Translations under genes and position numbers: made by a program | The notes under the pieces: model-generated | What the model saw: only the letters and a program-made list of their open reading frames with translations | Told to the model about the DNA's origin: nothing | Databases searched by the model: none | Shown here: positions 40,580-52,039 of the stretch, piece by piece | Layout: every line of letters starts with the position of its first letter | Position numbering within the stretch: the first letter of the stretch is position 1 | NCBI GenBank assembly: GCA_024637035.1 | Contig: JAGXFW010000033.1 | Location: forward strand, 18,791-82,790 | Reading direction: 5' to 3' | Source of the DNA: Actinomycetes bacterium | Lineage (GTDB): Bacteria; Actinomycetota; Thermoleophilia; RBG-16-64-13 | Length of the DNA stretch: 64,000 nucleotides

Positions 40580-41869
40580 ATGGTGCCCATGCGTGACCTC
40601 GAACTCATGACTGAGCTGGTGGACCTGCTCAGCGACGCTCCCGACTTCGTGACGGCCGCGACTGCCCTCGCGCAGTGGGCCCGCGACTCCACCGGATGTG
40701 AGAGTACGTTCGTGCGCATGCAGCAAACCGGAGTCGGCTCACGCACGTGGTTGCCGATCGTGGCCGCCTCCGGCTCCCGGCATGCCTACCTCCGAGACGA
40801 GGCGATCGTGGACGACCTCGAATGCGCATGCGGACGCGTGGCTACCGGGGATGTCGATATCGCGCAGCCCTACCATACGGAAGAGGGTTCGTTCTTCTGG
40901 GGGCGTCTTGGGAGCATCGCCCGCGAATGTCCCGGCACCTCCCCTGCGCCACGAGGCCGTTGCATCACGGAAGGCTTCGAGTCGATCGCCATCGTCCCCC
41001 TTCTCGGGCCAAAAGGCACGATCGGCTGCATCCACCTCGCCGACTCCCGGCCCGACCTGTTCGAACCGATGCAAGAGCTCCTGGAAGCCGCCGGGCGGGT
41101 CTCGGGCAAGATGCTGCTCGGCCATCGGGTCCAGGACGCGGAGCGCGCGGCGCTCGAGTCGATCAGCGAAGCGCTGATGCCGATCGATCCGCCGGTCGTG
41201 AGCGGGCTGGAACTCGGGGTGTGCTCAGCTCAAGCCGAAGAACTCGTCAGCGTGGGCGGTGATTTCTACGATGTCTTCACACTGCCCGACGATAAGATCG
41301 CGCTGGTGGCGGGCGACTACTCGGGCAAGGGCATCGATGCCGTGGGGACGGCCGCGAGGATCCGCCACGGCCTTGCCACTCTGGCCTCATCGGCCCACGA
41401 CCCCGCCTTCTTCCTCACCCAGGCCAACGACCTGCTGACTCCTCTGCTCGCGCAGGAGGAGCGCTTCGCCTCCGCTGTGTGCTGCACCATAGACCTGCGC
41501 GCCGGGGCGGTCCGCGTGGGACTTGCCGGGCACCCCGCACCTCTACGACTCAGGCCCTCGGAGGCGCTGGAACTCGATGCGCCGCACAACCTGCCACTAG
41601 GCGCGGCACAGGGCACTCGCTACGAGGACGCTTCGTTCACCTTCGGGGAGTCAGACCTTCTGCTCCTCTACACGGATGGCGTGACGGAGTGCCGCACCGA
41701 TGGCACGCTGTTCGGCGTGGAGGGGGTGATCAGGGTCGTGAGCGAACTCGGGACCTCGTCCCTGTCGGACGTTGCGTGCTCCGTGATCGCTGCATGCGCG
41801 GCGCACCACGACCCCCTGCTGCCCGAAGATGACCGCTTGGTGCTCGTCGCGCGCCTCCCTCTCAGCTGA
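40580..41869 (+). CDS. GAF - SpoIIE (PP2C-type) serine phosphatase
   Basis: 429 residues from ATG 40580 (ATG 40589 equally possible); TACAAT overlaps the start, hinting at a leaderless or short leader. Residues about 20-180 form a GAF-like sensor with several Cys (CACGRVATG, CPGTSPAPRGRCITEG). About 200-429 is a SpoIIE/RsbU phosphatase: VGGDFYDVF, VAGDYSGKGIDAVGTAARIRHGL, LLLYTDGVTECR, EDDRLVLVA. Such proteins dephosphorylate anti-anti-sigma factors in partner-switching stress control. No partner genes are adjacent. Confidence 0.88.
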   Translation: MVPMRDLELMTELVDLLSDAPDFVTAATALAQWARDSTGCESTFVRMQQTGVGSRTWLPIVAASGSRHAYLRDEAIVDDLECACGRVATGDVDIAQPYHTEEGSFFWGRLGSIARECPGTSPAPRGRCITEGFESIAIVPLLGPKGTIGCIHLADSRPDLFEPMQELLEAAGRVSGKMLLGHRVQDAERAALESISEALMPIDPPVVSGLELGVCSAQAEELVSVGGDFYDVFTLPDDKIALVAGDYSGKGIDAVGTAARIRHGLATLASSAHDPAFFLTQANDLLTPLLAQEERFASAVCCTIDLRAGAVRVGLAGHPAPLRLRPSEALELDAPHNLPLGAAQGTRYEDASFTFGESDLLLLYTDGVTECRTDGTLFGVEGVIRVVSELGTSSLSDVACSVIAACAAHHDPLLPEDDRLVLVARLPLS

Positions 41870-41932
41870 AGCCATCCCCAAGGGGAGGGTGGTAGAATCC
41901 AGACGACCGTTCTGGGTAGCCGAGGAGGGCAC

Positions 41933-42957
<1,025 letters not shown>

Positions 42958-42961
<4 letters not shown>

Positions 42962-45900
42962 GAATCCAGCGCTTCGCGGACGATCTTGGCGAGGTCGTCG
43001 GCACCGAAGGGCTTCTGGAGGAACCACGTCATCTGCCCCACGCGGTCCGGTGACTCGTCGCCGCCCCCCGCGTATCCAGACACGAACACCACCTTCAGGT
43101 CCGGGCGTCGCTGAAAGAGCAACTCGGCGAGTCGCGTCCCCGTCATGCGGGGCATGGCGACGTCCGTGACGACGAGGTCGATACGCTCGCCTTCCTCGTC
43201 GACGATGGCCAGTGCGGCCTCGGCGTCGATCGCCTCGAGGACGGTGTAGCCGACGCCCGTCAACGTGCGCGCCGCGAGGCGCAGCACCGGGAGTTCATCG
43301 TCGACCACCAGCACCGTCTCGCGGCCCCGCGGCATGCGCCGCTCCCTGACGCCCGAGCGGACCCCGTCGGACGGGAGACCTTCGTACAACGGCAGAAGCA
43401 CTTCGAACTCCGAGCCCTCGCCGGGAATGCTGCGCGCGCTCACGCTGCCGCCCGCGCCTTCGACTATGCCGTACACCGTCGCGAGGCCCAATCCCGTGCC
43501 CCGACCCGTGCCCTTGGTGGTGAAGAAGGGCTCGAACGCCCGACTGGCCACCGCTTCATCCATGCCCGTGCCCGTGTCGCGCACCGAGAGCCTCACGTAC
43601 CCCGCAGGCCTCGCCGCCGCGTCGGCGGCGAACGACTCGCTCGAGGCGACCTTGCTCACGCTGATGTAGAGCACGCCCCCGTCAGGCATCGCGTCCGACG
43701 CGTTCACGGCAAGGTTCATGAGCACCTGCTCCACCTGACTCGGGTCCGCAAGGACCACCAGGGGAGCCGGCACCAACTCCGTCACCAGTTCGACGTGAGG
43801 CCCGACCATGCGCCGCAGGAGGGTCGACATGCCCGACACGGCTACCACCATGTCCACGGGGCGCGACCTCACCACCTCCTTCCTCGAGAAGGCGAGGAGT
43901 CTGCGCGTGAGATCGGCCGCGCGCTCGGCCGCATTCTGGATCTCGACGATGTCAAGATGGACAGGATCGTCGGGGGAGATCTCGGCGGCGACGAGGTCCG
44001 CATACCCCGAGATACTCGTGAGCAGGTTGTTGAAGTCGTGGGCCACCCCTCCGGCGAGACGGCCGACCGCCTCCATCTTCTGACTCTGCAGGAGCTGACC
44101 TTCGAGCGCCAACTCGCGGGTGATGTCGCGCTTCACCGCCACGAAATTGACGATGTGCCCCTCGGCGTCGCGAACAGGGGAGATCGACGCCTCTTCTTCG
44201 TAAGCCTGGCCGTCGGAGCGGCGGTTCGTGAAGCGGCCGGTCCAGACCCGGCCCGCCAGGATGGTGGCCCAGAGCTCCTGGTAGAACTCGATCTCTTCCT
44301 GCCCGGCGGAGAGCATGCGGGGGTTCCGCCCGATCGCCTCGTTCCTCGAGTAGCCGGTGACGCGCTCGAACGCCGGGTTCACGTAGACGATGGTCGCGGC
44401 GGTGTCGGTGATGATAACGACCTCGTCCATCTGCTCCACCGCGGAGAGCAGGAACGCCCGTTCTTCTTCCTGACGCTTTCGGGCCGTTACATCGCGCGCC
44501 ACGCCGTCGAGAGCAACAGGGACCCCCGCCGCGTCGCGCCTGAGCGCGAAACTCAGCTCGGCCCAGACCAGCCGGCCCGAGGGAGTGTTCAGGCGGATCT
44601 CGATGGCTTGAGCCTCCGAGAGGTTGCGCCCGACCGCCGCCTCGATCGGCGCGTCATCACCGGGGTGGAGCATCGAGAACATCAAGCCCGGGTCGGCGTA
44701 GAACTCTTCGGGCGAGGCCTCGAGGATACCGCTCACTGCGGGGCTCAGATACGAGAACCCTCGGGGTTCGACCAGGCTGAAGCTGAAGATGACGTCGGGC
44801 GAGTTCTCAGCCAGCAGACGGAAGCGACGTTCGCTCAGCTCCAAAGCTTCTCGGGTACGGACGCTGTCGGTGACGTCGCGTACGATGCCCAGCCAGAGGC
44901 TCGTGCCGTCCCAATGGATGGGTGTGTAGTGGGTCTCTACCTCTCGGACCTCACCGTCGGCGAGTCTGCTGCGGAAGCGGCGCCCGATATCCGGCCCCTC
45001 CCATCCCCCTTCGACCTGTTCGCGCCACGCGTCTTCCGGCAGATCGTTCAGCCGGCTCACCGGCATACCGCGGAACTCCTCCCGGGAGTATCCGTATGCG
45101 GCGCATGCCGCCTCATTAACATCGACAACGCGCGCGGTCACGGGGTCCACGAGGCCCATCACGGCCTTGCTCGTATTGAACAGTTCCGCCAGAGGTTCGG
45201 TGGAGCCGGCGAGCCCAGCGGGAAGGGCGCCGGTGGGATCACTGAGCGCGGAGTCGGCGGTGGCCGCGGAGTCGACGACGGCCACGGAGTCGCCGGTGGC
45301 CGACGAGCCGGCCACGGAGTCGGCGGCGGTCGCGGGGTCGCCGGTGGCCGACGAGCCGGCCCACTCATCGTCTAGAACCCGAACGACCGAATGGAAGTCC
45401 TCGAAGTGATGGTAGGGCACACCCTCTCGATCGAGGTGCTCGGCCAAGGTGCGGCGGGCGAAGACGATATCGGCCGCCCGCGCGGGACACCGGTCGGAGT
45501 AGCCGTCGCCTATGTACACGAGCGGCCCTGGGAACGGGGTGTGGGCGGCGATGGTGTCGCGCTTGCAGTGCCCGCACTCCTCTATGCAGTCGGCCGAAGA
45601 CGGGGGGAACCAGAACGTGGTGCCTTGTGTGGTGAAGAGCGCATCGCCGGCGTGCACGTGAAGGTAGGCCAACCCGGCCCGGGCAAGGACCGCGTCGATC
45701 AGCACGCGGAATCCCGCACTCACGATCACGAGTTCGTGGCCCGCTTCGGCCACCCACCGCACGAACTCTTCGAACCCGGCGCGGAGTTCGGCCGTTCCGA
45801 GCACGTACTCGACCGCGTCGCGCTCGCTCACCCGCAGGTTGCGGAACTCATCGATCATGGCTTGATCGAGAGTGAGAGTGCCCGCCTTCAGTCCCGCCTC

Positions 45901-46014
45901 GGCGGTCTCCCAGACGCCCGGGGCGAAGTGCTTCACAAGCAGGTCGAGGGTGTCCTCCCCCGTGACCGTGCCGTCGAAGTCACATGCGATGAAGTACTTC
46001 ACGCCGTCCGTCAT
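42958..46014 (-). CDS. HAD-family phosphatase fused to PAS hybrid histidine kinase
   Basis: 1018 residues in one uninterrupted frame from ATG 46014 (leaderless-looking, TTATACT 10 bases upstream). Residues 1-215: PSP/MtnX-like HAD phosphatase with DFDGTVTGEDT, VSAGFRVLIDAV and GDGYSDRCPA. An Ala/Ser/Asp-rich repeat linker (about 225-280), three PAS domains (about 285-640), HisKA VAHDFNNLLTSISGYADL, HATPase (NLAVNASDAMPDGG, DTGTGM, GTGLGLATVYG), and a receiver domain (VVDDELPVLR, LVVTDVAMPR, LQKPFG). The phosphatase-kinase fusion is not an arrangement I know. Confidence 0.9.
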
Positions 46015-46271
46015 GGTCGCGGAAGTATAACAGCGGCATACAGCGTCTTCGTGCCGCCGGGTGTCGTGGGGCGCCGCGCCGACGGTCCGGACACCTGCTG
46101 CGACGTCATGCTCCACCTTGCGGCGCATGTTCGGCAGTCTGCAGCATCCCTAACATTCCGGGGAACGCGGGACTCGGGCAGGGCGCGCCGGCGCCGGGAC
46201 CGCCGGCAGCATCCGGCGGCCCCGCGACTCCCTGGTCTGCGACAACGACGGCAAGGAGGCGGGTGGTCCGC

Positions 46272-48605
46272 ATGGCCGATGTCCGTGGCGAAGTGTACTC
46301 TCGCTTGAGGAGGTTCTTGAGATTGAGCGACAAGGCGCTGTTCGACATGTTCCCGGGCGAGGCGTACGAGCAGGTGAGCGCCGACCTCGTGCTGCCCTCA
46401 CGGCCGGGTCGAACCGCGCCGGTGCCCACGGGCGAACTCCACCCCCATCTCGAAGAGGCCCTGGGGGCGATGGGTATCCGAGAACTCTGGACCCACCAAC
46501 GCTCATGCTGGGACGAGGCACGCGCGGGGGGCAACTTGATCGTCACGACGGGCACCGCGTCGGGCAAGAGTCTGTGCTTCAACCTGCCGGTGCTCGACCA
46601 TCTGCATCGCGAGCCGGCGGCGCGGGCGCTCTATCTCTACCCCACCAAGGCACTGGCTCAAGACCAGTTCCGCCGACTGCGCCCCCTGGCCGGCGGGCGC
46701 ATCGAGTTGGCCGTATACGACGGCGACACCCCCGCCGAGGCCCGCCGTCTTGCGCGCAAGCGCGCGAGGCTCCTGCTCACCAATCCCGACATGATCAGCA
46801 TGGCGATGCTCCCCCACCACGAGCGCTGGGGAGACTTCTTCTTCAACCTGGCCTACGTGGTGATCGACGAGGCTCACACGTATCGGGGTGTCTTCGGCAG
46901 CCACGTCGCGAACGTGCTTCGCCGCCTCCGCCGAACCGCCGCCTTCTACGGAGCCGAGCCCCGCTTCATCATGGCCTCGGCCACCATCGGCAACGCTCCC
47001 GAGCATGCGGAGCGGCTCACCGGTCTGCCCGTCACGCCTATCGACGACGACGGCTCGCCGCTCGGCCGACGCAAGATACTCCTCTGGAACCCGCCCCTGG
47101 CCGACGAGCGCCTTAACCTGCGCCGTAGCAGCACCATGGAGGCGGCGGAGCTACTGGCAGAACTCGTACGCAACGGGGTGCGCACCATCTGCTTCACGAA
47201 GTCGCGCAAGGCGGCCGAGCTCGTCAACCAGTACGCGGCGGACAAGCTCTCGGAACATGATCGACACCTGGCCGAGCGCCTCTCTCCCTATCGCGCCGGC
47301 TACACGCCCGAGCAGCGCCGAGGCATCGAGAAGCGTCTCTTCGAAGGTGACCTGCTGGGGGTGGTCAGCACCAACGCCCTCGAGCTGGGCATCGACGTAG
47401 GCGCGCTCGACGCGGTGATCACCGTGGGCTACCCGGGCACCATCGCCAGCCTGTGGCAACAATGGGGTCGAGCCGGGCGCGGCAAGGGTGAGAGCTTGGC
47501 CATCATGGTGGCCGGCAACGACGCTCTCGAGCAGTACTTCGTGCGCAACCCCAAGGAGCTCTTGAGTCGACCGGTCGAGGCGGCCACCATCGACTACGCC
47601 AACCCGTTCATCCATGGCCGGCACCTGGTCGCCGCCGCCTACGAGTCACCGCTGGTCGCGGAAGATGAGGAGTTCTTCGGCTCCGGGCTCGCGGAGGCGG
47701 CGGAGCGAGAGGTGCGGAACGGCGGCCTGCGCTCCGGCTTCGACAACTGGCTGGTGAGCGGCGACGGGTACCCGGCGGGCGAGATCAGCCTGCGCTCCTC
47801 GTCGCCCGATCAATTCACCATCGTCGATGGTGAGACCGGTGACATCATCGGCTCGCAGGAGGCGGAGACCGCCTTCATGTTCCTGCATCCGGGCGCGGTC
47901 TACCTCCATATGGGCGACACGTACTTGGTCGAGCACCTCGACATCGAGGGACGTGTGGCGGCGGTTCGGCGCTTCTTCGACTCGTACTACACCCACCCGC
48001 GCAAGGAGGCGTCCACCGAGATCCTGGCAGACTCGCTGGCCGCGCCGTTCGGCCCCCTGACCATGCACCTGGGCACCCTGGCGGTGAGCACCCGAGTGGT
48101 CGCGTTCCAGAGAAAGCGGCGCGGCGGCGACGAGGTGTTGGGCGCCGAAGAGCTCGACCTTCCCACCCAGCACTTCGTCACAGAAGGCGTCTGGTTCACG
48201 TTCCCCTTGGAGATGGTCACCGACGAGAGCCGTCTGCCCCGTCTGCCCGGAGGCCTACACGCCGTCGAGCACGCGCTGATCGCGCTCCTCCCCCTCCTGG
48301 CCATGTGCGACCGCTGGGACATCGGCGGCCTCTCGACCCCCCTCCATCCTCAGACCGAACTGCCCACCATCTTCGTGTACGACGGTCATCCGGGGGGCGT
48401 GGGCATAGCTCGCCAGGGCTTCGACCGGGTCGAGCAGTGGTTCCGCGACACCATCGCCCTCATCCGCGATTGCGGCTGTACGGAAGGGTGTCCGTCGTGC
48501 GTGCAATCGCCGAAGTGCGGCAACTGGAACGAACCGCTCGACAAGGAGCTCGCCATCGAGCTCTTGGGCGCCACGCTCGGCACCCGGCAGAGCACGACCG
48601 AGTGA
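46272..48605 (+). CDS. DEAD/DEAH-box helicase with C-terminal Cys cluster (MrfA/YprA-like)
   Basis: 777 residues from ATG 46272 (AGGAGG 12 bases upstream; GTG 46263 is closer to the SD). Motif I TTGTASGKSLCF, Ia YPTKALAQDQ, II VIDEAHTYRG, III SATIGN, IV-V TICFTKSRKAAE and VSTNALELGIDVG, VI QQWGRAGRGKG. The DUF1998/MZB C-terminus has CGCTEGCPSCVQSPKCGN, the zinc cysteines. The family repairs DNA crosslinks (MrfA). Monocistronic or with the 159-residue gene after it (22 bp). Confidence 0.92.
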   Translation: MADVRGEVYSRLRRFLRLSDKALFDMFPGEAYEQVSADLVLPSRPGRTAPVPTGELHPHLEEALGAMGIRELWTHQRSCWDEARAGGNLIVTTGTASGKSLCFNLPVLDHLHREPAARALYLYPTKALAQDQFRRLRPLAGGRIELAVYDGDTPAEARRLARKRARLLLTNPDMISMAMLPHHERWGDFFFNLAYVVIDEAHTYRGVFGSHVANVLRRLRRTAAFYGAEPRFIMASATIGNAPEHAERLTGLPVTPIDDDGSPLGRRKILLWNPPLADERLNLRRSSTMEAAELLAELVRNGVRTICFTKSRKAAELVNQYAADKLSEHDRHLAERLSPYRAGYTPEQRRGIEKRLFEGDLLGVVSTNALELGIDVGALDAVITVGYPGTIASLWQQWGRAGRGKGESLAIMVAGNDALEQYFVRNPKELLSRPVEAATIDYANPFIHGRHLVAAAYESPLVAEDEEFFGSGLAEAAEREVRNGGLRSGFDNWLVSGDGYPAGEISLRSSSPDQFTIVDGETGDIIGSQEAETAFMFLHPGAVYLHMGDTYLVEHLDIEGRVAAVRRFFDSYYTHPRKEASTEILADSLAAPFGPLTMHLGTLAVSTRVVAFQRKRRGGDEVLGAEELDLPTQHFVTEGVWFTFPLEMVTDESRLPRLPGGLHAVEHALIALLPLLAMCDRWDIGGLSTPLHPQTELPTIFVYDGHPGGVGIARQGFDRVEQWFRDTIALIRDCGCTEGCPSCVQSPKCGNWNEPLDKELAIELLGATLGTRQSTTE

Positions 48606-48627
48606 CCGCGATGGTATCCTCCATCAC

Positions 48628-49107
48628 ATGACAGACCTCTACATCAGCGTGATCGGAGCGGGCCGCTCCTCGGCGGAGCAGTACTCGAGCGCCGAAGAGA
48701 TCGGACGGTTGGTCGCCGACATGGGCGCCGTGCTGGTATGCGGCGGCCTCGGTGGGGTGATGGCCGCCGCCGCGGCCGGCGCCAAGGCGGCCGGCGGGCG
48801 CACGGTCGGCATCCTCCCCGGCCACGATCGCTCCGCCGCCGACCCCCACCTCGACATCGTGATCACCACCGGCATCGGGCACGCCCGCAACCTCGCGGTC
48901 GTGAGCAGCGGCGACGCGGTGATCGCCGTGGGTGGCGAGTACGGCACGCTCTCGGAGATGGGCCTCGCCGCCAAGCTGGGCCGGCCCGTCGTGGTGCTCG
49001 ACGGTTGGCGCGTGTCGCGGGACGAGGGCAGTGAGGGCATCTGGTACGCGTCGTCACCGCAGGAAGCGATCGCCTTGGTGCGCCAGGCGTTGCACATCCG
49101 ACCTTAG
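48628..49107 (+). CDS. LOG-like / TIGR00725 family protein
   Basis: 159 residues. Rossmann-like fold with ISVIGAGRSSAEQYSSAEEIGRLVA, LVCGGLGGVMAAAAAGAKAAGG, TVGILPGHD and AVGGEYGTLSEMGLAAKLG; the GGxGTLSE motif is shared with cytokinin-activating LOG phosphoribohydrolases (lysine decarboxylase-like). The enzymatic activity of this subgroup is not established. Follows the helicase gene. Confidence 0.88.
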   Translation: MTDLYISVIGAGRSSAEQYSSAEEIGRLVADMGAVLVCGGLGGVMAAAAAGAKAAGGRTVGILPGHDRSAADPHLDIVITTGIGHARNLAVVSSGDAVIAVGGEYGTLSEMGLAAKLGRPVVVLDGWRVSRDEGSEGIWYASSPQEAIALVRQALHIRP

Positions 49108-49191
49108 GGGCGTAGCACGGACGCCTCGGGGATGGCACCACAGCGAACCGCCTGAGCCCGACGGCGGTGGTGGCCCCGTGACAGCCGCCTC

Positions 49192-49962
49192 CTAGCGGGG
49201 CGCTCGCTGCTTCGCCCACTCCAGGAAGAGCTCGCCCAACCGCCGGGCCTTGTCTTCGATGACATCGTCGAGCATCCACGCCTGCGCCACGACCGAGGCG
49301 GGATCGATGCCCTGGGCGATCAGCTCCGGTTCGTCTTCGACGACCCATCGCTCCACCATCTCGGCCGTCGCCTCCAGGTGGAACTGCAGACCGTACGCCC
49401 ACCGGCCCCAGCGGAAGGCCGCTACCTGGTAGAGCGAGGTCGATGCCAGGTGCTCGGCGTCGTCGGGCACGTCGTGGGTGTCGCGGTGCCAGAAGAGCTG
49501 AGGGTCGTTCACTCCGAATATGCGCATCACGGGGTCGGAGCCACCAGCCCGGGTGAGGTAGAGCGATACGAACCCCATCTCCTGGGGGATGCCCCGCTTG
49601 ATGCCGCTGAACACGGGCGCGCCCAAGGCCTCCGCCAGCACCTGCGAGCCCAGACCGATCCCGAGGATGGGCACGTCGCGCCGTACGGCGTCGGCGATCA
49701 CCCGCAGAGATACGTCGAGGCAGGGGAACCGTTCGCGCTCGTAGAGACCCATGGTGCCGCCGAGAGCGATGAGTCCATCGTAGCCGGTGCCCGCCACAGA
49801 TTCCTCCAAGATGGCGCACGCGGCCGCCTCGTCGGGGCCGCCCTCGCACACCCGGTACACCGAGAGCTCCGCGCCTTCGCGGAGCACGGCCTCAAGCGCT
49901 CCGAGCGGTGCGCGCTCAGAATGTTGCAGGACCACCACTCGAGGCCGAGTGGGTTGGTCCAT
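49192..49962 (-). CDS. Class I glutamine amidotransferase-like protein lacking the catalytic Cys
   Basis: 256 residues from ATG 49962 (ATG 49995 possible). Close paralogue of the 10214-11002 gene: shared VVVL(Q/E)HxERxxLGAL, FWHRDTHD(V/L)P, GxQFHLE. In the nucleophile elbow this copy reads ILGIGLGSQVLA where the other has VLGLCLGSQMLA, so Cys is Gly (GGT). His and Glu of the triad remain. Glutaminase activity should be lost; it could be a regulatory or binding paralogue. Unlinked to any synthetase. Confidence 0.85.
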   Translation of the reverse strand: MDQPTRPRVVVLQHSERAPLGALEAVLREGAELSVYRVCEGGPDEAAACAILEESVAGTGYDGLIALGGTMGLYERERFPCLDVSLRVIADAVRRDVPILGIGLGSQVLAEALGAPVFSGIKRGIPQEMGFVSLYLTRAGGSDPVMRIFGVNDPQLFWHRDTHDVPDDAEHLASTSLYQVAAFRWGRWAYGLQFHLEATAEMVERWVVEDEPELIAQGIDPASVVAQAWMLDDVIEDKARRLGELFLEWAKQRAPR

Positions 49963-50138
49963 GGCGGCGGGATCCTCGGGGAGGAGTCGGTCCATGGTCG
50001 CCAGAGTAAATCAGGCTGGCGGGCCCACGTCAAAGAAGGGAAGGCGCGAGAATGCGTTGTTCGGGAGTCAGGCACGGGCGCGCCGCACACGTCGACGGCT
50101 CCAACGAGCCGTTCGAGCGACACTGCTAGTATGGCCAT

Positions 50139-51068
50139 ATGAACGATGCCCTCCCACCCGAGGCGCTGATCGAGGCCCAGGGCCTGTTCAAGTGCTACGG
50201 CGATCTCGTCGCCGTGAACGACGTGCAGTTTCACGTGCGACCCCAGGATTTCCTGGGCTTCCTGGGCCCCAACGGGGCGGGCAAGACCACCTTGATGAAG
50301 ATGGTCTACTGCCTCGCCGAGCCCACGGCGGGGAGCTTGACGGTCTTCGGAACGGATGTCCTCGCCGATGCGCGAAGCATCAAGAGGCGTCTCGGAGTAG
50401 TCCCCCAAGAGAACAACCTCGATCCAGACCTGTCGGTGTGGAACAACCTGATGATCTATGCGCGCTACTTCGGATTGCGCGGACCAGAGATCCCAGAGCG
50501 CGCCCGCGAGCTCCTCGAGTTCATGGAGCTCTGGGAGAAACGCGACACGGTCATCATGCATCTCTCGGGGGGCATGAAGCGACGTCTGGTGATCGCCCGC
50601 GCGCTGCTGAACGAGCCCGACGTGGTGATACTCGACGAGCCCACCACCGGCCTCGACCCCCAGGTGCGCCACCTGATCTGGGACCGTCTGCTGGAGTTGC
50701 GCGAGAAGGGCATCACGTTCCTGCTCACCACCCACTACATGGAAGAGGCCGAGAAGCTCTGCGACCGGCTCTACATCATGGACCGCGGCCGTATGATCAC
50801 GGACGGCCGTCCCTTCGAACTCGTACGCGAGCATGTGGGTGAGTTCGTGTTGGAGATCGTGGCGGACTCGCGCCTCGAGCGCGAGATCATCGCGGACCGG
50901 CCGGATCTCGAAGGACAGCGCAGCGGACAACGCCTGTACCTCTACGGCGTTTCCAGCGAATCGCTCGCCCCGCTCGTGGCCCGCTACCCCGACCGCGACA
51001 GCCGGCTACGCCCGGCCTCGATCGAAGACGTGTTCTTGAAGCTCACCGGACGGGAGATCCGGGAATGA
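50139..51068 (+). CDS. ABC-2 exporter ATPase (NodI-like)
   Basis: 309 residues. Walker A FLGPNGAGKTTLMKM (about 47-56), Q-loop VVPQENNLDPDLSV, signature LSGGMKRRLVIAR, Walker B VVILDEPTTGLDPQ, H-loop TTHYMEEAEKLCD. A C-terminal accessory region ends SIEDVFLKLTGREIRE. A TAGTAT -10 element at about 50127-50132 lies just upstream and no SD is evident, so the mRNA may be nearly leaderless. Works with the overlapping permease gene; substrate (drug, lipid or polysaccharide) unknown. Confidence 0.93.
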   Translation: MNDALPPEALIEAQGLFKCYGDLVAVNDVQFHVRPQDFLGFLGPNGAGKTTLMKMVYCLAEPTAGSLTVFGTDVLADARSIKRRLGVVPQENNLDPDLSVWNNLMIYARYFGLRGPEIPERARELLEFMELWEKRDTVIMHLSGGMKRRLVIARALLNEPDVVILDEPTTGLDPQVRHLIWDRLLELREKGITFLLTTHYMEEAEKLCDRLYIMDRGRMITDGRPFELVREHVGEFVLEIVADSRLEREIIADRPDLEGQRSGQRLYLYGVSSESLAPLVARYPDRDSRLRPASIEDVFLKLTGREIRE

Positions 51069-51991
51069 CAGATCCTGGAACCCAACACCCCGACAGCCCA
51101 AGGGGCCTCGCTGGTCCGCACGTCGCGGGCACCGAGACAGCATCGGCCGCTCCGCCTTCCCTCGCCGAAGGCTGCCCCAGCCCGGCGCGGGGACCGGACG
51201 GCACACGGGCCCGGCCAAGACGGGGCATAGCCGCCGTCGGCCCACGCTTCCTCCAGGTGTGGTACCGCAACGCCTTCGTCTTCGTGAAGCTCTGGAAGAC
51301 GAACCTGTTCCCGCCGCTCATCGAGCCCTACCTCTACCTGCTCGCCCTCGGCCTTGGGGTAGGGTTCTACGTGAGCGAGATCGACGGCGTAGACTACCTC
51401 ACCTTCGTAGCCCCGGGCATCATCGTCACCTCCGCCATCCTCCAGGCCACCTTCGAGTGCACGTACGGCTCGTACTTCCGCATGTCGTTCCAAAGCACGT
51501 TCGACGCCATCATCTCCACGCCGGTGAACCCGGAGGAGGTGAGCATGGGCGAGATCTGCTGGGGCGCGTCGCGCGCGGCGCTGGCCTCCGGCGCGATCAT
51601 GGTGAGTCTGGCGGCCTTCGGCCGCCTGGAGCTGATCTGGGCCCCCGTGATCCTGGCCCTGCAGTTCCTGGTGGGCATGCAGTTCGGAGCACTCTCGCTT
51701 CTGATCACGAGCAAGGTGCGCCAGACCGAATACTTCAACTTCTTCCTGAGCGGCATCATCTTCCCCGCCCAGATGCTCACCGGCGCCTTCTTCCCCCTCT
51801 CGCGCATCCCCGAAGTGCTTCAGCCGATCGCCTGGGCGGTGCCACTCACCTCTGCCATCGACCTCACCCGGGGCATCATGCTCGACCGACTCGGGCTTCA
51901 CTCCCTGCTGGAACTGGCGTACCTGATCGTGGCGACCGTGGTGTTCATGGAGTTGGCCTTGCGCAACATGCGGCGGCGACTCATCGGCTGA
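51065..51991 (+). CDS. ABC-2 transporter permease (NodJ-like)
   Basis: 308 residues; ATGA overlap with the ATPase stop. About 70 disordered residues precede six membrane helices (GIAAVGPRFLQVWYRNAFVFVKLWKTNLFPPLIEPYLYLLALG..., then ... EYFNFFLSGIIFPAQMLTGAFFPLSRIPEVLQPIAWAVPLT). The ABC-2 permease pattern matches the NodJ/DRA family. Forms the membrane half of the exporter with the preceding protein. Confidence 0.92.
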   Translation: MTDPGTQHPDSPRGLAGPHVAGTETASAAPPSLAEGCPSPARGPDGTRARPRRGIAAVGPRFLQVWYRNAFVFVKLWKTNLFPPLIEPYLYLLALGLGVGFYVSEIDGVDYLTFVAPGIIVTSAILQATFECTYGSYFRMSFQSTFDAIISTPVNPEEVSMGEICWGASRAALASGAIMVSLAAFGRLELIWAPVILALQFLVGMQFGALSLLITSKVRQTEYFNFFLSGIIFPAQMLTGAFFPLSRIPEVLQPIAWAVPLTSAIDLTRGIMLDRLGLHSLLELAYLIVATVVFMELALRNMRRRLIG

Positions 51992-52039
51992 CCCGGGCCG
52001 CCCGCGCCGCCGCGCCACCAAGGTCTATACTCAGGCACC

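Noticed and set aside
43795..45375. 526-residue plus-strand reading frame
   Set aside because: Antisense to the HAD-kinase fusion; no domain recognised.
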